Below, piece after piece: positions 53,206-63,962 of a stretch of 64,000 nucleotides of DNA. This DNA comes from Sthenelais limicola (Eukaryota > Annelida > Polychaeta > Phyllodocida > Sigalionidae). The first letter of the stretch is position 1. Each line of letters opens with the position of its first letter. Position numbers and translations under genes: made by a program. Where the stretch lies: the NCBI GenBank assembly GCA_942159475.1, contig OW804095.1, positions 146,858,314 through 146,922,313 of the forward strand, written 5' to 3'. A model generated the notes under the pieces. It was not told the DNA's origin. It was given only the letters and a program-made list of their open reading frames with translations, and searched no databases.

Positions 53206-53733
53206 GGGGATTTGCATAGCCGCCATTTTGAATCTTGATTCGCAAGGAATAATGGGACTAAAGGGTTGTCTCCACTGGCTGTCGTAAGCTCTGTGGTAAG
53301 CCTTGCGATGGTGTTGTGGTGGTTCTGTAGGTTCTGAGGCATGATGAGGTCCGGCCTACATGGTTCACTAGCCATGTAGGCAGGAACTTGCCACTTCTCA
53401 CCATCACAGCACCATCGCAAGGCTTACGCAGGGCTTACCGCAGAGCTTACCACAGCCAGTTGAGACCACCCTTAATGGTACAGTCTAATGTCTACAGAAC
53501 ACATGCCATGTTCAGCGTGGACTATCAATGACCTATTGTCAATATGTTATATGTTATATACATGTTTTCATAACACAAGTCCCCATCTTTTCCGTCATGC
53601 ATTTAGCTTCCATAGATCATTTGTACAAGCTGCGATATTGGTAAAAAGATCCATGGATTTTTCGATGAAAATGAAATGTAAATATTACAGCATGGACTGT
53701 AATAGGTATGCACAGTGAGATATGTAAATGTCC
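53206..53733 (+). mobile_element. Family C element with nested element F
   Basis: GGGGATTTGCATAGCCGCCAT at the left and ATATGTAAATGTCC at the right. The C consensus GGGACTAATGGTACAG is split at TAA by element F. Without F it is 315 bp. Confidence 0.85.
53262..53471. mobile_element. Element F, hairpin MITE with TAA duplication
   Basis: Left AGGGTTGTCTCCACTGGCTG and right (inverted) AGGGTGGTCTCAACTGGCTG; the arms continue through GTAAGCTCTG.GGTAAGCCTTGCGATGGTG. TAA is duplicated at both borders. A 3-bp TAA/TTA duplication is typical of PIF/Harbinger elements (established knowledge). Confidence 0.8.
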
Positions 53734-53737
53734 TATT

Positions 53738-54185
53738 GGTCTTCCCAATCCTCTAAAATAACCTAGATTTAGGACAAACAAATGAGATTCAAAATACAGT
53801 TCAACATAACAGAACAGACCCTAGAATCAATGTAATAATACCAGATATACCTCAGATATACCTGGGAATTAATTTGTGTTGCCTTATAGGACGACTCCAC
53901 TATAGGTAAAAACAGCGCCAACAGGCAAAATTCGTCGCCGACATGACTAAAAATTCGGAAAATTCGACATGACTAAAAATTCTAGTGGAAAAGGGGGTAA
54001 AATAGGTTGTCGGCAACACATTTATTTGTTGCCAACAATTGCAAAATATCTAACTTGATTAGATATTTCGTCGCAAAAAATTCGTCACAGCCGTTTTTTG
54101 CCGTTTTTCCCATAGTGGAGTCCCTGCCTTAATTAGCAGAATTTAATAACTGTGTATAGCCGACGATTGGACGATTTTATGGAAC
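53738..54185 (+). mobile_element. Family A element, diverged, split by family D
   Basis: TTCCCAATCCTCTAAAATAACC onward follows A to about 53886. After the D insert the A right part resumes (TTAGCAGAATTTAATAACTGTG, GACGATTGGACGATTTTA). Both outer termini are worn. Confidence 0.68.
53887..54126. mobile_element. Family D element nested in family A (240 bp)
   Basis: TAGGACGACTCCACTATAGG at the left and CATAGTGGAGTCCCTG at the right. CCTTA lies next to both ends, suggesting a 5-bp or longer duplication. Contains a ~20-bp local duplication (AATTCG, ACATGACTAAAAATTC twice) not present in the 18242 copy. Confidence 0.83.
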
Positions 54186-54286
54186 TTCACTCTGTTACGT
54201 TTTTGTATGTGAGCAAAGGAGTTTAGTTTCCTGAAAGCTGCTTAAGGCGAATACCAGCGTCGTCAGCACTGCTCCTGGTGGGAATA

Positions 54287-54627
54287 GGGGACTTGCATGT
54301 ACCACTGCGCATGTCTACTGCAGTGCATGCTGGGATGGATTCTGTTGAAATCTGACATACAAATATTTGGCAACATTTTATCGAAAATTGCTAGAATGTT
54401 TTCATTAATAGCAGAGATTGTATAAATGATCTATGAAAACCAAATGCATGATGGGAAATATGGAGCCTTGTGTCATAGAAACATGTATGACACATGGATA
54501 TTGGCATTACAGAATTGGTAAATATTCCATGCTTAACATAACATGTTTTCTATAGGTTTTAAACTGTACCACTAGTCCCATAATTCCATGCGAATCCAGA
54601 TTCAAAATGGCGGCTATGCAACTCCCC
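54287..54627 (-). mobile_element. Family C element (341 bp)
   Basis: GGGGACTTGCATGTACCACTG at the left and AAAATGGCGGCTATGCAACTCCCC at the right, flanked by TA. Confidence 0.88.
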
Positions 54628-54884
54628 TATTCAAGTAACTAATGCATGAAAACATAGGAGTAACAATATTTTTTTCAAACTTTGTCTTAAGAAAGAACAT
54701 GATTGGGTGAATACAAAAAGGAAAACAAAAAGACGTTATATTGTTTTTATATTTTAGGGACGATTGAAGTTTACAGATTCCCCAAAATGCTGTTTGCTGA
54801 ATAAAATGTTTTCAAACGAGCATTTCTTTACACAGCCTACGATGTCACACAGTCTTATACTACGCCAGTTTCTTGTATGTTTAT

Positions 54885-55050
54885 GTGTTAGGTCTACACG
54901 TTTAGTAACTTCTGCTAAATTACGTTGAGAATAAACAAATACTAGGTGTATCTCTGAGTTTATTTGATATTTTATAAGAAAACTGTTTGGCGAAGTTGAA
55001 CGGATTGTGATGACTGGTACATTGCGAATTGTACAGTTTCACGCGGTTAC
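54885..55050 (-). mobile_element. Family A element, degenerate
   Basis: GTCTACACGTTTAGTAACTTC, AATACTAGGTGTATCTCTGAG and GCGAATTGTACAGTTTC follow A in reverse with large losses. Confidence 0.5.
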
Positions 55051-55067
55051 CCCACCCCATCAAATAT

Positions 55068-55474
55068 GTGATGTGTTTCAGGAAAATGAGTCATAAGTAG
55101 CAAAAAATAGATTTTGAGATATCATCAGATTTGAAAAGATGAGATCAAGTGGATTCCAATGATAGTAAACAGTCTTATACTCTTATAAGTATTTCTAGAT
55201 TTTAAGTTTGATATTTTCGTTTTTGAAAAAAAAAGTTTCCATTATTTCTGGGGGTCACTAAACAGTAAAGTATCTAAATGTAGTCCATATGAGGACCTTT
55301 AAAACCAAAGAATATATTGTACAGATTGTCCTGAAATTTGATACAACGATTGACAGTACGTTAAGTGACAAACTCTCCAAAAATCAGAACATTCTAATAA
55401 TGTGATCTTGTAAAAAAACATTTTGAAAAATGTCAATTTTGCGACTTCTGACTAATTTTCCTGAAACACATCAC
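55068..55474 (-). mobile_element. Family B element, full length (407 bp)
   Basis: GTGATGTGTTTCAGGAAAAT at the left and CTGAAACACATCAC at the right, with ATAT on both sides exactly. Confidence 0.9.
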
Positions 55475-55955
55475 ATATATACAAAGTTGCAGTCTGATCA
55501 ACTCCATGCCTAGACAAGGCTTTTTCCACTCATATAGTAAATGCATTATACATACATGCTGGACATTGGTGGTTATACTAACATTAGCAATTAGTTGAGC
55601 TACCATTAGCACCATCATACATCAGTCATATAAACATGGATTGTTAGTCTAACTGTGCCTCACATATTATTGCACAAAGGTTACCCCCATAGAATACCAC
55701 CACACACATCCCTCCAGTATATCCTTCATGGTGAGTATCTCCATGGCAACGCTCATTAGGTCCCTAATGAGCCCGATGCCAGAACATACAGCCATTAATA
55801 TATATCTTACACATAGAGCAGCTTTTCCTTTTATTCTTGCAAAGGTCATATTTAGATATTGGGGAAGTAAAGAGTTGGTGATTGCATGAAAGCATATACT
55901 GTAGGAGATATATTTGTCTATCCTAAGTCTGTGCAATATTGTAAATGATTCAATA
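55475..55955. other. Single-copy DNA with an 89-codon minus frame
   Basis: The minus-strand frame 55667-55936 is the longest outside repeats here and has a hydrophobic stretch (ALCVRYILMAVCSGIG). No protein family was recognised and no splice context supports it. Confidence 0.25.
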
Positions 55956-56295
55956 GGGGAGTTGCATAGCCGCCATTTTGAATCTTGATTCGCATTGAAT
56001 TATGGGACTAATGGTACAGTGAAAAATCTATAGAAAACATGCCATGTTCAGCATGTAATATTTATCAATGCTCTAATGTCAATATCCATGTGTTATACAT
56101 GTTTCCATGACACAAGTCTCCATCTTTCCCATCATGCATTTGGTTTTCATAGATCATTTATAAAAGCTATGATATTGGTGAAAACATTCTAGCAATTTTT
56201 GATAAAAATGTTCCTAAACATTCGTGTCACATTTCATCAGAATCCATCCCATCATGCACTGCAGTAGACATGCGCAGTGAGACATGCAAATCCCC
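55956..56295 (+). mobile_element. Family C element (340 bp)
   Basis: GGGGAGTTGCATAGCCGCCAT at the left and GACATGCAAATCCCC at the right, flanked by TA. Confidence 0.88.
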
Positions 56296-56737
56296 TATTG
56301 TGTTGATTTCTATTCAACATAGTATTTATAAATGTGGTCAAAAAGGAGGCATAGGCCTAACAGGGTATAAGAATAGCAGAATGATCCTAATCCTAATAAA
56401 GATTTAAGTTTTGAAAATAAGAAATAGCCTGTCAAGCACCTGAATAGTAGAATTAACAACGTGTTACCTATTAATCCTGTACTGGATTTACTTATTAGCA
56501 ACTAGATAAGGGTCTTAAAAAATCTACATGAATGATTTTACCCAAGCAAACTGTATAATATTTATTAGGTTTTATATATAGATAAAGGGAACGGTAGGAA
56601 GACCTAGGTGTAAATCCTAAAAGGTACCTAGAAACCTGTAGACCTGTTCATCGGAAAATTAATGTAAGATCTCAGTGATGAATAAAAGATATTTCTATTC
56701 TATTCTATTACCAAGCAGATCATCTAGAACACACCAA
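56296..56737. other. No gene or repeat recognised
   Basis: AT-rich DNA. GATGAATAAAAGATATTTC near 56680 followed by (TATTC)n might be a retroposon end, but this is not convincing. Confidence 0.4.
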
Positions 56738-57190
56738 GGGTCTGTTACATAACCAATCCTTACTAACGATTTTCCTTTCTTAGCTTATACTTTTCCTTGG
56801 TAAGCTGCTTACAAGTAAGGAACTTCTAGGAAGACTTCACTATATGGGTCAGGTTTTCAGAAAATGTACAATTCAACTTCGCCAATCTTCTCAAATAACC
56901 CAAATTTCAGAGGAAAATAAAGTTCAAAATACAGTTCAACCTAACCAAACAGATTGCTAGAATCAATGCAATGCTGAATATACTCGAATTTACCAAGTAT
57001 TGGCCAAATTGCTGCCTAATTTACCTGAATTTACTAAATGAGTACAGCTGCCAATTGTACTTTTTCTGAAAATCAGACCCATATAGACAATGCCAATCTC
57101 CATTCTTACTGTTGGAATTTCTTAGTTAACGAAGGAAAAATAGCTTGTCAAAGAACAGTTTTAGTTGCAATTTCTTATCCAACAGAACTG
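56738..57190. mobile_element. Family G element with nested family A
   Basis: Left end GGGTCTGTTACATAACCAATC and right end TTCTTATCCAACAGAACTG. It is split at CACTATAT by a complete A copy and resumes ATATAGACAATG. Same split point as in the G copy at 23238. Confidence 0.76.
56846..57080 (+). mobile_element. Family A element nested in family G
   Basis: GGGTCAGGTTTTCAGAAAAT at the left and CAGACCC at the right, with ATAT on both sides. Opposite in orientation to, and of a different subfamily from, the A copy nested in the G element at 23238. Confidence 0.9.
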
Positions 57191-58961
57191 TGGCACCACA
57201 ACGAAAAGTAAAATTATCTATATGACAAGCTTTATATGAACCTGGTTACTGAGTAACACTAGTTTTACACTTGACTGAATAACACTAGACACAGTTCCCA
57301 TTGAGAACAGGCTCTCTAATATCGCTTTATTTGATTACTGGGGCAGAATCGGAAGTTTGAGAATACAGGTTTTTTGGATTGAACATTTATGGATTTAACA
57401 AATTAGTTTCTGAGAGAACTTGTAAACGTTTGGAAGAATCTGTTTGACACTTACAGATTGCGACACAATTAGAACTTAACCGTTGAAAGTTGAAACTTTG
57501 AAACTTTGCTAATAGTTACTGACCATCTGCCTATTTCTGTTTATTAAGACCATACTATCATATATCTAATAAAAACGCGCATTTTATTTTTATCATACAG
57601 TGTGATGGAAAAAGAAATAATCTTTGCATCATTTGATTATTCCTGCAACACATTTTCCAAGGCCATGACTAATAAAGCATAACATGAAACCATGCATAAC
57701 AAGTGGGTAGGATTTGACTGAGTAACAGAAAAACTGCATAATTAATTCACAAGAACTCGTCCTGACGTCTGAATGGCACCATTATGAGAATCCAGATAGA
57801 GTTTTTGTGCAGCAACATAGCATTAAATAGAACCTAACGAGTCATTCCGTATTCATTTCCGTTCATAAATTATTGCACACTTCTTTTATAAGTCTAAATT
57901 AAACATTCAGGGTGCACACATGTGTTTGGCATAGTCTGTCGTGTATTAGACTATAAATGGAATTTTAAGAATAAACAGTCTCAGCGACTTTAGACTATAA
58001 CTGTAACAAATTGCTAAGTGAATATATTTTCTCCGTAACGTCACACTAAGGAATTGATATTATTGTATAGATCTTAAGACTTCTTTTCGATAAATGTATT
58101 GGTATTTTGTAACTGCATTATTCGTTTTATATACCCTGATTAATTAACTGTATTGATTTAATACTGGAGTGAAAATTCTATGGTCAATCAGGAAAAACTG
58201 CGAGTGAGCAGAGGGTATAACCTGTTCGGATCTAGCTCCATGACGATGTAACTGTATATCCTTATTTGAATAAAAGTATTATAATAATATTATAGCTATA
58301 TAAAGTACAATAAGTGGACATAATGTAACGAAATCCTGAACATTTTTATTCATTGCACCTTACTTTAGATTCATCAGTTTATTTTGTGTGCTAAAGAGGT
58401 GACACTTCATAGAGGTATCTCCTTCTTACACAGCTCCGCGACAACCATATAGTTTAACGTTAGGTGTTTGTCTTTTAACATTGTAGAAGCCAAGATGGCA
58501 GGATAGTGTTCAATAAAGATTTTTTTAAAAAAAAGAAAAAAAAAGATGTGACACTACATGTATTCTCTCATGGGATAGCGTGTTTTTAGAGTGAGTACAA
58601 TGACAAGTTGGTTTGAGAGGTATTACCCGTCACCTTGATCAAACCAGATGATAATGCATATTCATATCAGAACTAGCATGTCTCAATGATGAAATTATCT
58701 TATCAACAGAATATGGTAGAACATGCTAGAAAAGAAACCCCAATGCAAGGATGTGAGTGTTGAAGATTAGGTTGCGATATCCAGAGTAAGATTCATGTAT
58801 ATACCACTGAGTGACATATCCATGGGAAAAGTTCTCAAAATCGATTTAAAATGTTGGTTTTAGATTATTACAGGTACATACTTCTTAATCAGGTTACCAA
58901 CATTTCTAATAAGTTACCATAACTAACTTTCTTTTTACATGCTTTGCTATGCAATCTATAT
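57191..58961. other. Long single-copy AT-rich stretch
   Basis: No frame above 60 codons and no recognised repeat, except a retroposon tail at about 58498-58545. It could be intronic or intergenic. Confidence 0.45.
58400..58545 (+). mobile_element. Retroposed 3' end with poly(A)
   Basis: GATAGTGTTCAATAAAGATTT is followed by interrupted A runs (AAAAAAAAGAAAAAAAAAG). The 5' limit is unknown and no protein was recognised. Confidence 0.45.
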
Positions 58962-59371
58962 GTGGTGTGTTCCAGGAAAATGAGTCATAAGTCGCAAAAT
59001 TAATATTTTTCAAAGAATTTTTTTTCACAAGATCACATCATTGGAATTTTCTGATTTTTGAAGAGTTTATCACTCATAGCTATATCAATTAATGCCTCAA
59101 ATTTTAGGGCAATCTATGTAACATATCCTTTAGTTTTACAGGTCATCATATGGACTACATTTAGTTACTTTACTGTTTATTGACCCCCAGAAATATTGGA
59201 AAGTTTTTTTTTTCAAAAACGAAAATATCAAACTTAAAATCTAGAAATACTTATAAGATTATTAGACTGTTTACTATCATTGGTATCAGATTGATCTAAT
59301 CTTTTCAGATATAATGGAATCTCAAAATCTATTTTTTGCGACTTATGACTCATTTTCCTGAAACACATCAC
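58962..59371 (+). mobile_element. Family B element, full length (410 bp)
   Basis: GTGGTGTGTTCCAGGAAAAT at the left and CTGAAACACATCAC at the right. Flanks ATAT/AAAT. Confidence 0.89.
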
Positions 59372-59435
59372 AAATGATATTCACCCTCCTTCACGCTAAT
59401 GTTTCCCTTCTCGGCCCTGATGTAACCAAATATAT

Positions 59436-59668
59436 GGGTCAGATTTGCAGAAAATGTACAATTCGCCTTCACCGATCCTCTCAAATAACCCATATTTAAG
59501 ACAAAATGGGCTTCAAAATGCAGTTTAACATAACAAAACTGATATTGAAATCAATGCGATACCAAATATACTCAAATATACCTTGTATTCATCGTTTTTC
59601 AGCCTAATTTAGCAGAATTTCCTAAATGTGTAGAGCTGTCAATTGTACATTTTCTGAAAATCTGACCC
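59436..59668 (+). mobile_element. Family A element, full length (233 bp)
   Basis: GGGTCAGATTTGCAGAAAAT at the left and CTGACCC at the right, with ATAT on both sides. Confidence 0.9.
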
Positions 59669-59812
59669 ATATGTACAAACGAATAGTATTAAAGCAACCT
59701 TCCCGCAAAATCTGAGAAAAGCACTTCATTATGAATATATTATGGCAATGCACAAACACGTCCAGGGAGGACAAAGTGTATTTTCTTGTATGCTTTATTT
59801 AAATATTATATT

Positions 59813-60220
59813 GTGATCCGTTTTAGGAAAATGAGTCATAAGTCGCAAAATATGCGTTTTGAGATATCACCATATTTGAAAAAAGGAGATCAAGGAGATT
59901 CCAATGATAGTAAACAATGGGACACCCAATAAGTATTTCTATATTTTAAGTTTGATATTTTTATTTTTGAAAAAAAAAGTTGGCAATGTTCCTAGATGGA
60001 TAATTGCCAGTAAAGTAACTAAATACACTCCATGCGAAGGCCTTCAAAACGCATCAATATATTTAATATACGGTCCCGAAATTTGCTACATGGATTTATA
60101 AGAGTATAAATACTAAACCTTTTAAAAATCAGAACACTCCAATAAACAGATGTTGTGAAAAAAAAACTTTGAAAAATATCAATTTTGCGACTTATGACTC
60201 ATTTTCCTGAAACACAACAC
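59813..60220 (-). mobile_element. Family B element, full length (408 bp)
   Basis: GTGATCCGTTTTAGGAAAAT at the left and CTGAAACACAACAC at the right. ATATT is seen on both sides, so the duplication here may be 4 or 5 bp. Confidence 0.88.
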
Positions 60221-61898
60221 ATATTGGCTTTAAATGAATAATAAAAATAAAAAATAAAATAATGCATATCTCCAGCTAGCCACAAGGTCTCTTTTTCGGC
60301 CGTATTCATTTATTGCTACATATATTTTATTTTAACAGTGGTAATGAAAAACCAAAGAAACATGGGTGTCATCTTTAACATAATAATGCTGTTCTGTAAG
60401 CAAAAATTTAAGTAAAACAATGGAACAATTCAGTGCCTACCTCATCCTAGCCTCTCTCTATCATTGATATTCATAGCAGGAATGAGGCAGTCAATCTAAT
60501 TGCACTAAAAAGGCCAGTTAAGCCCGGTTTAAAGCTAAATTCAGCACCACTGTAGCCTTTAATACCTAATTAGCATGGCTCTCAGCTTCCATTCTAGCCT
60601 GGCTTGCCTTGTTGGGTTTGTCCTACCTTTGTCATTGCTTGCGTTACTCGTATGAGACCCCAGGGCACACTAATGGCATATTTAGTTAAAGTTTTGAGTA
60701 GGCTTGAGTGTTAAGTTTATCTATATTATATAGTTTAAATAAATTTACCTTTTTATAGTTACTCAGATTTATCTTGGTGTTGATTGATACCTGGTATAGT
60801 AATAATTGTTATGACACACCTAAGGAGAAATGATAGTATGACTGCTCTCTAATCGATGATATGCTAATTGATTGCACTCAGATATATTTTTCATACCTTG
60901 TATTTTTTTTATTTTTTTTTATTACTATTACGGCCGAACATTTACAAAATAACAAAAACGCACATAAACCCTGTTGATACATTACTGCGTTGCCAAGCTT
61001 CATAGGGTTACTTCCTAGAAAACCAAAGACATCTAATTTATTTCAAAATTCATTTCGATTATAATATCTTCTACCTTAGTATCTTATTCAAATTACCATA
61101 TAACATTACATTCGAAACACTCTAGGTCATACATCTCACATATTGGTTTTTTCCTTGCCATTTCGTACCATACAATAATCGCCAGTCCTTATAAGGACAT
61201 AGGAACACTGTTAAAATATATAAAAACATTTTTTTCTCAAGAGAGTTTTACATTCCTTTTCGGCTCAAATATAGTTTCAATTCAGTATGATTTAGTATCT
61301 TTATCCATAACATTCATTAGTATTTCTCTCCTCGTGATGTAATGATATATGTAAATGTTATCGTCTGTATCATCTGTAAACCACTGTAAATTACTATCAG
61401 GCTCCCCAGGAAATGTCGTCTCTGATGAATTGTATGTGTTTCCTCAATAAAGAAAAGTTTAAATCTGATTATCAAAACAGATACGGTATTTTGGGGCGAT
61501 ATAACCCTATTACAAAAACGAGGAAACCAGCGGAATTACCGTTTCATTTAGAAAGATTCTTGTGATAATCATAAAGTAAGGAATAATGTGTATTAAAGTT
61601 TTAAAGTTTTAAACCAAAACACAAAACTGTGGCAATTATTAATAGATCCAAATTGGTGTTGATAACAACATTCCATAGAAATACAAACTTATTGGTCAAA
61701 GGTTCTTCGGATATCCAAGAGGCCAAAGCAGTTGAAGCTTTTGCAAGTTCTGAACTAGGGTTAAAGGTAAGCTTTCATTTTTTAATCAGGGATATTCACT
61801 ATAAAACGTTCACAAACACCCTTTCTTTTCAAATGCCATTCTAGAGTATTCAAAGGCCTAAATCAAAGGCTGGAACTACTTCCATAGCAAAACTAAAT
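60221..61898. other. Long single-copy AT-rich stretch
   Basis: T-rich runs at 60904-60923 could be the reversed tail of a retroposon, but no AATAAA lies at the right distance. The 71-codon plus-strand frame at 61629-61844 has no known motif. Confidence 0.4.
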
Positions 61899-62300
61899 GT
61901 GATGTGTTTCAAGAAGATGAGTCATAAGTCGCAAAATTGATATTTTTCAAAGGGATATATTCCCAAAATCTCTTAGTAGGAATGTTCTCATTTTTGGTAT
62001 GACTAACGCTGGATGAAGTATGAACATGTACCAAAATGCAAGACAGTGTATCAAATATTGCCAAATATAGGGTCATCCCATAGAGTATATTTGGCGACTT
62101 TAATAGTAATTGTCCACCCAAAAATATTGAAACTTTATTTTTCTGAAATAAAAATATCAAACTTAAGATATAGAAATACTTATTAGATGCCCTTAATGTG
62201 TATATTCATTGGAATCGGCTTGGTCTCACCTTTTCAAATATGATGGTATCACAAAATCTAATTTTTGCGACTTATGACTCATTTTCCTGAAACACATCAC
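61899..62300 (+). mobile_element. Family B element, full length (402 bp)
   Basis: GTGATGTGTTTCAAGAAGAT at the left and CTGAAACACATCAC at the right, with AAAT on both sides exactly. Confidence 0.9.
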
Positions 62301-63498
62301 AAATTTGGGAAACGTGGATCAGCAAAACGTAGGGCAGAAATGTCATTTTCTTCCAGAATACATCAATATGGAGTAACAAACCGACAAAAGGACAAAAGGA
62401 CATTCCTGCTAGTTCTATAACTTCATTGAATTATGAATTCACTTCCTTGTCAATAACCAAATTTACCAGATTAAGATGCTGTTTTGTCCCCAATCAGAAA
62501 AGATATCTATCTGAAACAGGAAATATCCAACATATCCAAGCCGATTCTAGCATGCCATGCTACAGAACAGATCTAGTAGAAACTCAAGAAACTAACAAAG
62601 TTCAAGATAATATAATACGACATTAAAGAGGTGAGATGTGCCAAGTATTGATGACAGATTTGAGAATAATATTACAATAACGTACTAATACACTTACGTG
62701 GCAGACACTTTATCAATGTAGTTTGCAGGTTCCGCTTGTCTTCACAGTTGTGAGTTTCGGTGGGTAGTTTATATATATATTAGAATGTGTGTTCTTTGTT
62801 TGTTTTTAAATGTTTTATTCATCAGGACATTATGTAATATTTATACTATATCTCAGTACATGATGATTTTAAAAGTACTTTAATAATATATGGAAAAATA
62901 GTTAATTTTACAAAATACATGAGTGATAAAAACAGATAGTAGCACCACCACCTGCACCGTGTCACAATGATGCAAGACAGTCATATTATCACAATAATCT
63001 TTACCTATTACATATTAATATTGATCCCACATTATCTCAACTCATCACCATTCATTAATCAACCAACATGCCGACGACAAAAGGCATATGTAGCTATAAA
63101 TCAAATTATTTCATAAATCCTATCAAATTTGCTGATCTGGGAAGCAGAAGTGAACCTTCCCATTTTTCCTATCCTTGTTGTAGCTCCTCGTTTTGTCATA
63201 TCGTCTAACTTCTTGAATAAATATGTTTGAAAAAAGAAATCTACAAGATAGAAGGGATATATCACTGCATATAACAATATAGCACCCAGTGATATAAAAG
63301 AAAGCTCTGCCCCATGCCATCACTGGATCCTTCTCAGAGGTCACATCTATTTTAGATCAGAGATTATGTAAAATTGGCAAGAGACCATCAGCTGTCACTA
63401 TTGGTTAGCCATGACAGACATCCAAGGGCTTCACCAACAGGCTGCATGTGAGGAGTGGGTGGGTAGGGAAATAATGCTGATATCAACATTTCTTATGT
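62301..63498. other. Single-copy DNA with a possible reversed retroposon end
   Basis: At 62796-62830 the minus strand reads CCTGATGAATAAAACATTT and then AAAAACAAAC, which could be a tailed 3' end. The rest shows only chance frames. Confidence 0.35.
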
Positions 63499-63725
63499 GG
63501 GTCAGGTTTTCAGAAAATGTACAATTCGTCTTTACCAATCTTCTCAAATAACCCAAATTACAGACGAAAATAAAGTTCAAAATAAAGTTAAACCTATCAA
63601 AACAGAATCAATGCAATGCCGAATACACTCGAATTTACCTAGTATTGACCAAAGTGTAGCCTAATTTAGCAGAATTTACTAAATGTGTACAGCTGCCAAT
63701 TGTACATTTTCTGAAAACCTGACCT
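63499..63725 (+). mobile_element. Family A element (227 bp)
   Basis: GGGTCAGGTTTTCAGAAAAT at the left and CTGACCT at the right, flanked by ATGT on both sides. A short internal deletion accounts for the reduced length. Confidence 0.89.
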
Positions 63726-63773
63726 ATGTTCTCATTACGTATGAAACACTAGACGCAGTGGCGGAAGTCATAT

Positions 63774-63962
63774 GTGATGTGTTATATAATAGTCATAGGT
63801 TTTTTTCCAGATCATCTCTTTGTAGGAATGGTTTCATGGCAGTAGTATGAATATATGTACTGAATTTCACGACAATGTATTAAATATATGTTTTTGTTTC
63901 TAAGGTCATTGTATGGAGTATCAGTAGCTATTTACTAGTAATTGTCCACCCAGAACTAGATA
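63774..63962 (+). mobile_element. Family B element, incomplete
   Basis: Left end GTGATGTGTTATATAATAGTC and interior TTTCACGACAATGTATTAAATATATG match B best at the copy starting 2577. The B match ends near AATTGTCCACCCAGAAC, and the right end is not present before the window stops. Confidence 0.65.

Noticed and set aside
55667..55936. Minus-strand 89-codon frame with a hydrophobic stretch as an exon of a membrane protein
   Set aside because: No family could be recognised and no splice signals or neighbouring exons were found; kept only as an unassigned frame.
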